A stretch of 39,355 nucleotides of DNA, from contig NZ_JXYS01000068.1 in the NCBI RefSeq assembly GCF_000949295.1, positions 1 through 39,355 of the forward strand, given 5' to 3'. The stretch comes from Acidithrix ferrooxidans. Its GTDB lineage: Bacteria > Actinomycetota > Acidimicrobiia > Acidimicrobiales > Acidimicrobiaceae. The notes beneath the pieces are model-generated. The model was not told where the DNA came from and did not search any database. It worked only from the letters and a program-made list of their open reading frames with translations. This document shows positions 25,228 to 35,600 of this stretch, in pieces; the first letter of the stretch is position 1; the number at the start of each line of letters is the position of its first letter. A program made the position numbers and the translations under genes.

Positions 25228-26046
25228 TTGGATGTGTTGACTTCAAGATCCGATTCTCTTTCTATAACTTTCCAAGAAGCACGAGGACTTCTCTTCGAGG
25301 GAACGACCCAGTTGATCCTCGTGCACGGAGCGATGGATCGAGCAAAGTCATTCTCTAGAATGACGCGGTCATTAGTCGACTTCGGCTTCGATACCAAAAG
25401 CTATGATCGGCGCGGCTATGAAGAGTCCGCCCTTGTTGATCCCTATTCGCAACAGAACCCTCCCACGATCGAAGACCACATTTTAGATTTGGCAAGCGTT
25501 ATTGGAGAGCAGAAATCGCTGATCTTTGGCCATTCCCTCGGTGGCACTATTGCGTTACTCCTATCGGCACGAAACATCTCTCCGATAGCTGGAATAGTTA
25601 CCTTTGAAAGCCCACTGCCCTGGATGGAATTCTGGAGGAGGTCTGGCGCATACGGAATCGACCCAGATAAGCCTCTGGACCTCGACTTTTGCGAAGAGTT
25701 CGCTGAAATATTCATGAAGCGAATGCTTGGCGAGGAAAGGTGGATGCGACTTCCACCCAGCACTCGAAAAAAACGCCGATTAGAGGGGTCGGTCCTGGTA
25801 GCCGAGATGGCTTCCATGAGCCATCTCACCCCACCCTTGGACCCGTCACTCATAAAAGTTCCAACCATCATAGGTTGTGGGATCGATGCGCCGAGTCGCC
25901 ACAAAGAGGCTACAGCCTATCTCGCATCCAATATTGCTGGGGCAAAAGCGGTGGAAATTGCAGATACTGACCACGGAGTTCATCTGACGAACCCAACAGC
26001 TGCCGTAGATCTAATCAAAGGACTTTGGCAATTTACCAAAGATTAA
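25228..26046 (+). CDS. Alpha/beta-hydrolase fold protein
   Basis: The 272-residue protein shows the alpha/beta-hydrolase core: LILVHGAMDRAKSF (oxyanion-hole HGA), SYDRRGYEES, then SLIFGHSLGGTIALLLSA with nucleophile Ser103 in GHSLGG, a late VPTIIGCGID strand that may bring the acid residue, and ADTDHGVHLTNP with the catalytic His. A cap region rich in Trp/Arg (about 125-190) covers the active site. The fold covers esterases, lipases, epoxide and C-C hydrolases; the substrate cannot be read here. The start is TTG 25228 or GTG 25234, with no ribosome site. It is monocistronic. Confidence 0.85.
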   Translation: MDVLTSRSDSLSITFQEARGLLFEGTTQLILVHGAMDRAKSFSRMTRSLVDFGFDTKSYDRRGYEESALVDPYSQQNPPTIEDHILDLASVIGEQKSLIFGHSLGGTIALLLSARNISPIAGIVTFESPLPWMEFWRRSGAYGIDPDKPLDLDFCEEFAEIFMKRMLGEERWMRLPPSTRKKRRLEGSVLVAEMASMSHLTPPLDPSLIKVPTIIGCGIDAPSRHKEATAYLASNIAGAKAVEIADTDHGVHLTNPTAAVDLIKGLWQFTKD

Positions 26047-27324
26047 GATAGATCCCTGGCCACAGAAAGCCAAGTTCAAATCAGAGTCGACTTGGAAAAT
26101 CAAAATTCAGAATAAATAAAAGTTGAGCTAGTTGAGATAATAGAGCGTATCTAGATCAGGTACCACAGCGCCTCCAGGATTCTCCAACTCAGAAAGATCA
26201 ATATATCGGCTGGACCACAGAAAGGGCCTAAAATATCACCTCAAAGCTGGAAGATCCACCGTGACATCGACCTTGGAGATTCCTCATTGGTTCAAATGAA
26301 TTTCATCGACTTAATAGAACCATGCCCAAAAAGACCCAATGGTCTGAAGCCCTCTGGATTTGATCTTCAAGTCATGTCCTTCTAGCTTCATAATCTTTGA
26401 ACAAAAAGACATTTATTCGAAATAAGAAATTGAATCCGCAATCGATGCGTTGTGTCAAGTTGACAAGATTATGTTCAGCGGATCGCTCTGATAACTTGAT
26501 TTTTGCTCAGGCAAGAAACCGTACTAGAGCTATTAGGTAGTGCTAGATCGGTTGTGGGTAAAAGGTGGTGAGAAATGAACACTATGTCGTTCATGGCTGG
26601 TGACATTATTCGAATGCAAAAGCGTATAAAAACAGACCTCGCGGCCAGGTTGCAACTAAAATTCTATAAATGATTAAGGTGCAAAATATAAATGAATCAA
26701 TCCTTCATCGATAACCGGAAAAAACCTTAGCACTGCGACAGTAAATCTTGCCATAAACGCTAATCCTACTTGGTTGATAATCAGTATTTGGCGAAAGACA
26801 GAGAGCCTGATATAAAAAATGAAAGCTAAAGATCTCTTTAAAGGCACTGCTAATTTACCTAAATTTCCTCCAGATGGTTGGATACAACTGGAGTAGATTC
26901 CCTTGGCAAGCTAGCATACCCCCAGTTCGAAGATGACGTCGGCGTCACGTGTTCGTCGACGACCAATCCTAATTAATCCGCCAAAGCAACTCCAGATAGA
27001 CAAGACCGTACATTAACATCCACTGTCAAAACCCATTGTGAAAATATTTAAGGCTTGTCAAAACGGTCAGAATTTACCTCGCTTGATTCACAGCATATCA
27101 ATCTCTAGCATATGATTTTCGTTAAAGAGCGGCGATAGCTATGCTTCTATAAGTCAAAATATTGAGCAAATTCTAAAATTAGAGCAATATATCAAGTCAG
27201 ATAAAGAAGCAAATATCTAGAAAAATAATTTCGACCAAAAAGTGGAATTATTATAATCAAACAATTGATGGATGATAAAAACTTCATCTGTAACTATGAA
27301 ATTTAGATCAGGAGTAGAGATAAA
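26047..27324. other. 1.28-kb gene-poor, A/T-rich interval
   Basis: Apart from a 32-codon frame at 26575-26673 I see no gene, no IS remnant and no tRNA. A 13-bp perfect dyad TGTCAA-G-TTGACA lies at 26453-26465. The right 250 bp are very A/T-rich. It could hold small RNAs or regulatory DNA, or be decayed beyond recognition. Confidence 0.5.
26575..26673 (+). CDS. Possible 32-residue basic peptide
   Basis: The frame opens with ATG 26575 and closes with TGA 26671-26673. AAAGGTGGTGAGA directly before the ATG is a strong ribosome binding site at suitable spacing, stronger than that of most long genes here. The peptide starts MNTMSFMAGDIIRMQKRIKT and ends in a basic, possibly helical stretch (LAARLQLKFYK). 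A chance occurrence cannot be excluded. Confidence 0.35.
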   Translation: MNTMSFMAGDIIRMQKRIKTDLAARLQLKFYK

Positions 27325-28227
27325 TTGAAGATTTTACTAACTGGCTCCTCGGGGCTCATAGGAAAAAAATTAAATGGCGCCCTCAAGGCTAGGGGTGACG
27401 AAGTACTAATTGCAAAAAGAGGTACCACGTCTGAAAGAAACACCGTTTCTTGGGAAATCGATCGCGCTGAACTCTCAGGAGTTGGTCTATCCAACCTCGA
27501 TGCAGTAGTTCACCTAGCGGGAGCCCCAATCGCACAAAAACGGTGGAGCCCAGAACGCAAAGCGGAGATATATGACTCTCGAATCAACGCCACAAGGTCT
27601 ATCTTCCAGGCGGTGGAAAAACTCGAGGTCCCCAAGGTTAGATTTGTCATAGCATCAGCGATTGGCTTCTACGGTGACCAGGGGGATAAGATCCTCGACG
27701 AAAAATCCCCTGGCGGAGTGGGATTTCTGGCAAAAGTAACCACCGATTGGGAAAAAGCCGCAGCGCCAATCAACCAAGATGGTTGGTCTGTTGCACTCGC
27801 TCGCACCGGAATTGTTTTGGATTCAAGAGGAGGCGCCCTTGCCAAACAGCTCCCCCTCTTCAAACTAGGGTTGGGTGCCAAATTAGGGGCTGGAACTCAA
27901 TGGAGCAGCTGGATTCATATCAACGATGAAGTGAGCGCTCTCGTCTTCCTTTTGGACCACCCAGAGATCGAAGGACCTGTCAACCTCGTGGCTCCAAACC
28001 CTGTTACTAATTTAGCCTTTACGCGCGCCCTTGGAAATGCACTGCATCGTCCGGCAGTACTCGGAGCCCCCAGTGTGATACTGAAAGCACTGTTGGGCGC
28101 CGAGATGGCCCAAGAGATGCTATTTTCATCGGCGCGAATTCTGCCGTCAGTCCTAGATTCAGCCGGCTTCAAATTCGAATTCCCCGAAATTAACGGCGCT
28201 CTCGCCAATTTAGTGGCGAATAAATAG
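27325..28227 (+). CDS. TIGR01777-type NAD(P)-dependent epimerase-like protein
   Basis: The 300-residue protein starts MKILLTGSSGLIGKKLNGAL, the extended-SDR dinucleotide-binding motif, followed by LDAVVHLAGAPIAQKRWSPE (characteristic of the TIGR01777/YfcH group), AEIYDSRINATRSI, IASAIGFYGDQGDK, then LARTGIVLDSRGGALAKQLP and WSSWIHINDEVSALVFLLDH. The C-terminus (HRPAVLGAPSVILKALLGAE) matches the DUF1731 domain. The family is widespread, and its substrate is not established. Start TTG 27325 with GGAG about 10 bases upstream. It is followed 194 bp later by the acyl-CoA synthetase gene. Confidence 0.9.
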   Translation: MKILLTGSSGLIGKKLNGALKARGDEVLIAKRGTTSERNTVSWEIDRAELSGVGLSNLDAVVHLAGAPIAQKRWSPERKAEIYDSRINATRSIFQAVEKLEVPKVRFVIASAIGFYGDQGDKILDEKSPGGVGFLAKVTTDWEKAAAPINQDGWSVALARTGIVLDSRGGALAKQLPLFKLGLGAKLGAGTQWSSWIHINDEVSALVFLLDHPEIEGPVNLVAPNPVTNLAFTRALGNALHRPAVLGAPSVILKALLGAEMAQEMLFSSARILPSVLDSAGFKFEFPEINGALANLVANK

Positions 28228-28355
28228 GAATCTGGAGATACAAATCTCGTGAGGTAAAGTTTCGAGGTTGTCACCACCTTCCTAAGTCGCAATATCTGCA
28301 ATCTAATTCTTACTTTAAAGTGAGTTAGACATCGAAATAAATTGAAATAGACACA

Positions 28356-28413
28356 ATCGACATATTGCCAAAAATATAAATTTTGACGATATGTCGATCA
28401 AAAAGGCGATAAT
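28356..28413 (+). promoter_or_regulatory. Promoter with operator-like inverted repeat before acyl-CoA synthetase
   Basis: A perfect 10-bp inverted repeat ATCGACATAT (28356-28365) / ATATGTCGAT (28389-28398), with a 23-bp spacer, places centres 33 bp apart, about three helical turns. The right arm lies between a possible -35 TTGACG (28383-28388) and -10 GATAAT (28408-28413). The GTG start at 28422 is 8 bases past the -10 box, implying a leaderless transcript. A bound dimer would cover the promoter, so repression is the likely mode. Confidence 0.5.
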
Positions 28414-28421
28414 TTAAAGGC

Positions 28422-30041
28422 GTGGCTATTTCATATGAACAAGGATCTTCTTCAACACCCCTTTTGGCCGAGACAATTGGAAGTAATCTAGAAAAAACCG
28501 TATCTAGATTCGGTGATCGCGAGGCGCTAGTAGCGATCCATCAATCAATTCGTCTCACTTACAATGAATTCAACAAGCTGGTCGACGACCTAGCGCTCGG
28601 CCTTCTCAACGAGGGGTTCACCAAGGGCGATCGGATCGGGATCTGGAGTCCAAACCGCTACGAGTGGGCTATCGTCCAGTATGCAACCGCAAAGATTGGC
28701 GTAATACTTGTAAACATCAATCCCGCCTATCGTACCTTCGAGCTTGAATACGTCCTAGACCAGTCGGGCTGTAGTGCAATCTTTGCCATGACCAGCTTCA
28801 AGACCTCAGACTATTCGTTGATGATCAACGAGGTAAAAGAGAGGCTACCTGGGCTTCGTCGCGTCTTTCTCTTCGAGGACTCGAGCTATAGCGATCTTTT
28901 GGTCAGTGGAGCAAAAGGAGACAGAGAACAATTGCGTTCGATCTTGAACCAGTTGGACTTTGACGATCCGATCAACATCCAGTACACCTCCGGGACTACG
29001 GGCTTTCCCAAAGGTGCAACCCTCTCTCACCACAACATTCTAAATAATGGCTATTTCGTGGGAGAAACCTGCAAATATACCGAATTCGACTCTGTCGTAA
29101 TCCCTGTGCCTTACTATCACTGTTTCGGGATGGTGATGGGGAATCTAGCATGCACCTCGCACGGTTCAAAGATGATAATCCCCTCTTTCGCGTTCGAACC
29201 AAAAGCAGCCCTGTCTGCCGTCACCACCGAGACCGCAACTTCTCTTTATGGCGTACCGACCATGTTCATAGCAGAACTAGCAGACCCGACCTTTGGCGAC
29301 TACGATCTATCGAGCCTGCGCACCGGGATAATGGCCGGTTCGCCATGTCCTGTGGAAGTCATGAAACAAGTCGTAAGCAAGATGAACATGAGTCAGGTCA
29401 CTATCTGCTATGGGATGACAGAGACTTCGCCTGTTTCCACCCAAACCAAGGTGGATGACGAAATCGAAAAACGAGTTGGAAGTGTCGGGCGAGTACTTCC
29501 GCACTTGGAAGTAAAGGTCGTTGACAGTGACGGGCACTGCGTTGAACGGGGGGTTCCTGGAGAGTTTTTGACTCGCGGCTACTCGGTAATGCTCGGCTAT
29601 TGGAATGACTCTAAAAAGACGACCGAAGCGATCGATCCTGCTCGATGGATGCACACTGGCGATTTAGCAATAATGGACGAAGACGGCTTTCTCAACATCG
29701 TTGGAAGAGCAAAGGACATGATAATCAGGGGAGGCGAAAACATCTATCCACGAGAGATCGAGGAATTTCTATATTCGCATCCAGATATCATGGACGTCTC
29801 TGTCATTGGAATTCCCGATCCTGTCTATGGTGAGGTCGTCATGGCTTGGATAACACTCAAAGAGGGGGCTAATCTCACTCAAAAAGATATCCATGACTAC
29901 TGCGAAGGTAAGATAGCCCACTATAAAGTTCCAAAGGTCATTAAATTTGTCAGCGAATTTCCTATGACCGTTACAGGCAAAGTCCAAAAGTACGTCATGC
30001 GACAACAGGCCATCGCGGAGTTAGGACTTGCGCCTTCATAG
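28422..30041 (+). CDS. Acyl-CoA synthetase (AMP-binding, FadD-like)
   Basis: The 539-residue protein carries all adenylate-forming motifs: P-loop YTSGTTGFPKG (about 188-198), PYYHCFGMVMGNL, TSLYGVPTMFIAEL, YGMTETSPVSTQT (A5), TRGYSVMLGYWND, WMHTGDLAIMDEDGF (A7), GRAKDMIIRGGENIYPREIE (A8) and PMTVTGKVQKYVMR with the A10 Lys. It activates a carboxylic acid as acyl-AMP and transfers it to CoA. Sequence style is nearest medium/long-chain fatty acyl-CoA synthetases of the ACSF2/FadD group. GTG 28422 is the start; no ribosome site precedes it, consistent with a leaderless mRNA. It probably stands alone under the operator-like repeat just upstream. Confidence 0.92.
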   Translation: MAISYEQGSSSTPLLAETIGSNLEKTVSRFGDREALVAIHQSIRLTYNEFNKLVDDLALGLLNEGFTKGDRIGIWSPNRYEWAIVQYATAKIGVILVNINPAYRTFELEYVLDQSGCSAIFAMTSFKTSDYSLMINEVKERLPGLRRVFLFEDSSYSDLLVSGAKGDREQLRSILNQLDFDDPINIQYTSGTTGFPKGATLSHHNILNNGYFVGETCKYTEFDSVVIPVPYYHCFGMVMGNLACTSHGSKMIIPSFAFEPKAALSAVTTETATSLYGVPTMFIAELADPTFGDYDLSSLRTGIMAGSPCPVEVMKQVVSKMNMSQVTICYGMTETSPVSTQTKVDDEIEKRVGSVGRVLPHLEVKVVDSDGHCVERGVPGEFLTRGYSVMLGYWNDSKKTTEAIDPARWMHTGDLAIMDEDGFLNIVGRAKDMIIRGGENIYPREIEEFLYSHPDIMDVSVIGIPDPVYGEVVMAWITLKEGANLTQKDIHDYCEGKIAHYKVPKVIKFVSEFPMTVTGKVQKYVMRQQAIAELGLAPS

Positions 30042-30193
30042 TCGAACCAGGTGATCAATGATCAAATCACCACCGTCCGGAGAGTCCTGAAGCGTCGATG
30101 ACGTTACTAGTCAGTGAATTGATCAAGTAATTTTGACTCGCCAACTACAAATCAGTCCCGATTACCTTTTAATTACGATCTAGACTCAATTGA

Positions 30194-30913
30194 ATGATAG
30201 AAATGCAAAACGCCGCTTCAAAACTCAAAAGTACGCTCCATCTAAATGTAGAACCTATCGGAATAAGTTTTTCAGATAGGGTCGATCCATCGCAGGAGTT
30301 CTTCGACATTGAGATGCCACTGCCCACAGAAGATGGACGCACCGGCAGAGTCGCCGCTGGATGTGTATTTTGGATGCACGCGGTGGAAAGGCGTTTCGCA
30401 ACAGTTGCAGCCGACCATGCAAACTGCTCGGTCGGCTCTTTTACCCATGGTTTCTTGGAACTATCCGTGGCTGCAACAAAATCAGATGTCGGTGCTCTAG
30501 TAACTTCGGGCTGGGTCAGTGAATCTGACTTCGGCACCATAGAGCACGTTACAACCCAACCCGCACAGGTAATCTACGAGCCGCTCTCCTCTTCAAGCTC
30601 CGTTCCTGATGTCGTTTTTCTGCGATTGAATGCGCGCTCTGCAATGATCTTTAGAGACGCATTTCCAACCGCTAGGATCGAGGGAAAACCCCAATGTCAT
30701 ATCGTGGCTATCGCCAAAGAGCTAGGGGAGATAGCGCTATCGTTTGGATGCATGCTTTCGCGAACCCGAACCTCGATGCCATCTTCGGAGATGACCGCCG
30801 CCATTCCTGGGCCATTACTACAAGAGGCACTGGATCGGCTCGAAGAGACAGCGTCGATCGATCGAAACGTGGCCAACTATGCATCGATTGATTCAAAACG
30901 ATTTGCGAATTAG
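30194..30913 (+). CDS. DUF169-family protein
   Basis: The 239-residue protein matches DUF169: LNVEPIGISFSDRV near residue 20, AAGCVFWMHAVERRFATVAA (about 54-73) and DHANCSVGSFTHGF (about 74-87), with conserved Cys residues in the GC and NCS motifs. Later blocks VVFLRLNARSAMIF and ALSFGC (second NCS-like Cys) also fit. The family's biochemical role is not established; conserved Cys/His suggest metal or cofactor binding. The gene lies 41 bp before the UbiB-type kinase gene in the same direction, so they are likely cotranscribed. Confidence 0.82.
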   Translation: MIEMQNAASKLKSTLHLNVEPIGISFSDRVDPSQEFFDIEMPLPTEDGRTGRVAAGCVFWMHAVERRFATVAADHANCSVGSFTHGFLELSVAATKSDVGALVTSGWVSESDFGTIEHVTTQPAQVIYEPLSSSSSVPDVVFLRLNARSAMIFRDAFPTARIEGKPQCHIVAIAKELGEIALSFGCMLSRTRTSMPSSEMTAAIPGPLLQEALDRLEETASIDRNVANYASIDSKRFAN

Positions 30914-30954
30914 CAGATAATGAAAGTCTCCTCTAGCAAGATCATCTCAAATCG

Positions 30955-32334
30955 ATGAAGCCTCCTTTGAACTCATCACGGATACGACGTCTAAGCAAGC
31001 TCGTCAATATGGGTTCAAAGGTTGCAGGCCGAACAATCGCTGAAAAGGCTTTAGCTACCTTTAATGCACACGAGCCTGGTGTGCCAATCGACAGGTCTCG
31101 ACAGATAACAACTATCAATGATGTGGCAAAAGAGCTAGGTTCGATGAGAGGCGTTATGACCAAATTCGGTCAAATGCTAAGCTACGTATCAACCCCAATT
31201 CCTCTCGAGCTACGTTCACCATTTAGCTCACTCCAAGACAGCGTCCCGCCGATGTCAAAGGAGTTGGTAGACGAGATTATACGACAGGAACTTGGAGATG
31301 GTCCCGATGGCGTATTTGCAATTTGGGATCCAGAGCCAATTGCCGCTGCTTCAATTGGGCAAGTTCATCGTGCCGTTACATCAGATGGAGCAGCCGTCGC
31401 AGTAAAGATTCAATATCCCGGAATCAAAAATACCATTACCGCAGACCTATCAAATCTCCGCCTCATAGCAAAGGGGCTAAAATTGGGATATCCATCGATG
31501 GACACCGATTCGATGATAGACGAAATCGCGGATCGCATCTTAGAAGAGCTTGACTACAAGGCCGAAGCCACCAATCAAAGAAAATTCGCTAACTTCTTTG
31601 AGGGCCACCCAACAATAGTCATACCGAGAGTTATTGCAGACTATTCAACCGAAAAATTACTCACTACCGAACTTGGAGAAGGGGTCAGCTTTTCAAAATT
31701 CCAAGAATACGACCAAGAGGCCAAGGATCTGGCCAGTGAAACAATATTTCGATTTGTCTTTAGAAGTTTATATCAACTTAGGTCATTCAACGGAGATCCC
31801 CATCCTGGCAACTACCTCTTTGGAGAAGATGGCCGAGTCACTTTTTTAGATTTCGGATTGACCAAACACTTCGGAAAGCAAGAGATCGAGATCTTTGAAC
31901 ATCTGATTATTGCAATGGTAATCGACAAGGATCCAGTGGCTTTTAGCGCATCGATCAAATCGGCTGGATTGCTCTCTGAATCGTGCGACCTTGATGTCGA
32001 GCAAATCTATGACCATTTTGTCCCATTTTATGAGTCGGTTATGGACAACAACAAATTCGCCTTCAACGAGGACTACACATCACGCCTCTTCGCCCATACC
32101 TTCAACCAGAAGGCACCGATCGCCAAGTACCTAAATGTATCGCCATCGTTCGTGGTCATTCAAAGAATCAATCTGGGTCTCTATTCAATCCTTGCCGCCC
32201 TCTCTGCTGAAATGAATTTCCGAGGTATAGCCGGCGAAATTTGGCCATTCACGAAGACGCCGCCATCAACTGACATGGGAGCAAGAGAAGTAAATTGGCT
32301 CAAAAACCTCGATGAAGGTACCGCGAAGCAGTAA
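30955..32334 (+). CDS. ABC1/UbiB-family atypical kinase
   Basis: The 459-residue protein has the ABC1/ADCK/UbiB signature: KFGQ in MRGVMTKFGQMLSYVS (res. 70-73, the KxGQ inhibitory motif), Ala-rich nucleotide loop PIAAASIGQVHRAV (130-140), VAVKIQYPG with Lys151, EELDYKAEATNQRKF, RSFNGDPHPGNYLF (catalytic loop) and TFLDFGLTKHF (DFG-type metal ligand). Family members bind ATP and support ubiquinone or menaquinone synthesis and lipid balance in bacteria; the mechanism is not fully settled. There is no C-terminal membrane segment. It overlaps no neighbour; the DUF169 gene is directly upstream. The ATG at 30955 is a reasonable start. Confidence 0.9.
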   Translation: MKPPLNSSRIRRLSKLVNMGSKVAGRTIAEKALATFNAHEPGVPIDRSRQITTINDVAKELGSMRGVMTKFGQMLSYVSTPIPLELRSPFSSLQDSVPPMSKELVDEIIRQELGDGPDGVFAIWDPEPIAAASIGQVHRAVTSDGAAVAVKIQYPGIKNTITADLSNLRLIAKGLKLGYPSMDTDSMIDEIADRILEELDYKAEATNQRKFANFFEGHPTIVIPRVIADYSTEKLLTTELGEGVSFSKFQEYDQEAKDLASETIFRFVFRSLYQLRSFNGDPHPGNYLFGEDGRVTFLDFGLTKHFGKQEIEIFEHLIIAMVIDKDPVAFSASIKSAGLLSESCDLDVEQIYDHFVPFYESVMDNNKFAFNEDYTSRLFAHTFNQKAPIAKYLNVSPSFVVIQRINLGLYSILAALSAEMNFRGIAGEIWPFTKTPPSTDMGAREVNWLKNLDEGTAKQ

Positions 32335-32633
32335 GCGCCGGGGGTGACCCACGGGCAACCTCACTTAGAAAGCTCCTTCTAGTTATCTCCAAAAGAAAGA
32401 ACAAGAGTGAATCTGGATAAAGTAGCTCCACCTAAATTATTTCCACAGCCCAACGCCAAGATCTAAATACTACTTAGAGATCACCAGCAGATAAAAGTGG
32501 TAGAACCACTACCAAAGGTCAAACACATCCGACTCCAACCCCACCATTCAAAAATGACCAAACTCTTCCAAACTCTTGAAAAGAAATCTTCGCATTAGCA
32601 ATTACAAAGGAGACCGGTCTCTTCGAGCATTAC

Positions 32634-35600
32634 TTAGGTCACCTTTAGGGCGCAATCCTCCTTTGCAAGAAAGAGCGCTTCATCTGGATCCATCGGCCTT
32701 GCGAAAAAGTATCCTTGGATAAAGTCAACCCCTAGGGCTTGAACCCTCTCTAGCTGCGCCTGGGTCTCAACTCCCTCGGCAACTGTCGCCAACTTTGATG
32801 CTTTTGCAATCTCCACCAGCGCTGGCAATATAGCTGCGGCTTTAGATCCTGAATCGGAGTTTTGGACATAGCTCTTATCGATCTTCAAAATGTCAAAGGG
32901 AAGATCTCGCAAATTAGCTATGGTCGAGTTTCCTACTCCAAAGTCATCCAGGGCAACCAGAAACCCAAGGCGCTTCAATCCGTCCACCTTCTCTAAAAAC
33001 TGGTCAGATTGAAGTGCTAGATTACCTTCGGTAATCTCCACTACGACGTCGTTGGGCAAAAGCCCAAACTTTGCTAGGAGGCGATTCAACTTGAAAGAAA
33101 AGTCACGCTCCAGGAATTGAAGTGGTGAAAAGTTAATTGCGAAGGTTGTGTTTAGCTTCATAGATCGCCATTTAGCAAGTTCTTGAAGTGCATCGCCGAG
33201 AATAGACCAGCCCAATAGATTTATAACGTGGTTCCGCTCTGCACTTGGTATGAATAAGTCAGGCGGAATTATTCCTCTTTGAGGATGGCGCCATCGAGCC
33301 AGAACTTCAAAGGATTCTATTTTTCTCGTATCTGCCCTATAGATTGGCTGATATTGAAGAAAGATCTCTTTTCTCTCCACAGCTCGCCGCAGCTCAACCA
33401 CCAAATCAAGGTCGGAGAGAAGATTTGCGTCGGATCTAGAGGCTGGACGAAATACCTCCACCCTGGCTTTACCCAATGATTTGGCACGATACATGGCTAG
33501 GTCTGATTCGCGCAACAGATCTGCTGGAGTAACGGATTTATCTCGCGAAAAGGCCACCCCGAGGCTAGCAGTAATCACGTGGTCGGCCCCATCTATAGAT
33601 ATTGGAGCCGATATCCCCGCTAGGATTCTCTCGGCAATATCGGTGGCCTGAGAAACGCTTCGAATTCGACTCAACAATACTACAAACTCGTCTCCACCAA
33701 TTCGAGCCGCAACGTCTCCGGGTCGAATCAAATCAATTAGCCTCTTGCTAACTTCGATGATCACAAGGTCGCCATATGCATGACCCTTTGAGTCATTGAC
33801 GGCTTTAAAGCCATCCAAATCAATAAAAATGAGAACCGTCAACTGCTTAAGACGCTGTGAATCAATTGCTGATTTTGTCCGGTCCAAGAGAACGCTTCTA
33901 TTGGCCAACTGGGTCAATTCATCTCGAAGGGCTCGTTGTCGCAACATCTCTTCAAGTTCAACGCGATGAGTAATATCGGTAGCAGAGAGATAGAACCCAT
34001 CGATTTTTCGACCAGAATCAAATCTTGGTGACGCCTTCAACTGTAAGTGAATATCGCTTCCACCACGACCAGGCACCTTGACCGTCAGGGTCTCCAGCTC
34101 TAAGCTTTCGTCAGACATCGAATCAAAATTATCTAAAAAATCGACAAAAAACCTGCCAATTCTAATCTTCTCGTCCGCTCCGACCATGCTAAATAAATTT
34201 CGACCAACAATTTGATCGCCCGGAATTCCTAATGTTCGTCCGACCGAAGGAGACGCTAGCTCAACGACGCCACAGACATTGACTATAGCAACCATATCTT
34301 GTAAGTTTTGGGTCAAAGAACGAAAGACCTCTGCCTCTCGTTCCGCTTGCAGTCTCAACTCTTGGCTGACTCGAGATTGAACTGCGCCATTCAAAGCAGA
34401 GGCAACGACCTTAGAAAAGTTTTCGACAAAATGAAGGCTCGGGCCTATTCGATTTGAAATTGGCGAAACCGATATCGAGATAGTTGATCCATTTGGACCT
34501 GAAATACTTATAACTTTGGACTCATGCAGAGAGGGCGACTCAGGGGCAAGGTTATCATTGGGGCCTACGGAATCCGCGTCAGCAAAATCTGACTTTAGAG
34601 CTGCGTGGTCGCCATCAAAAGCCACCTCTACTTCAACTTTGCCAAACTCACCATGACTTGCCAGTGAGTCAACTATGCGACTTGCTAGGGCCTTTGGCGA
34701 GGTGATCTCTTGGGGCTTTTGCGCCATCAAAACCAGTGATTCAAGCTCGCGTTCACGACGCATGGCCTGCTTGCGCAAGCGCAACTTCAAAATCGCGGCG
34801 CTGATAACTCTGGAAAACTGAGTCATCACATCCAAGTCAAAGAGATCAAATCTCTCCTTATTAGAAGAAAGCAGTCCGATAACTCCAATGCAAGAAGCAA
34901 ATTCATCCATCAGCGGAACGGCCATAACAGATTGGGAACCAGATTGTACACTATGTAAATAATCCAACAGGGCAACTTCATTTGGCCAACAACGTCTAGC
35001 TGAAAGGTCAAAGATGATCACAGGCTTGCCGGTCTTTCGAACCACGCCAGCGACTCCTTCGTCGAGCGATCGCTGGCGTCCGACTACACCACCAAGCGGT
35101 CCATAAGAGGCTTCAATCGTCGCCAGGTGAGTCTCATTGTCGGCAACGATAATCCTCGCTGAGTCTGCGCCCACTCCTAGAGCCGCCTGCTCGCAGATCT
35201 TATTCAGGCTATCGAATGCAAATTCTGCATCCACAACGCCTTGGATGGCACCACCTAAAACCTCTAGATGGTGGCCCTGCCTCACAAAATGATCTTTGCG
35301 TTGCATATCCATCAAGTAGAGAGACAGGCGTCTAACGCCTCGATAGGTTATGAATTTAGTCAACTCTTGCAGCTGGCTACCTTTGTCTACTTTCGCAACC
35401 AATACGCCCAGCAGACTACCACTTAGAGCGTTATCAAAAAACGGAACAGTCAGTAAAGAGATCTGGCCATCCTTGGACGAATTCGGATGTTCTGATAGAT
35501 TGATGATCCGATTTGATCTTGGGAAGGCTTCGCTCACCCACTCTGTCAAAAAGTTGCCTTCTGCCTGTATTGGCATGAAATCAAACAGGCCAATTCCGAA

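Noticed and set aside
32610-32621. GAGACCGGTCTC 12-bp palindrome between convergent genes
   Set aside because: Too short and without T-runs for a terminator; a single short palindrome is expected by chance in this length.
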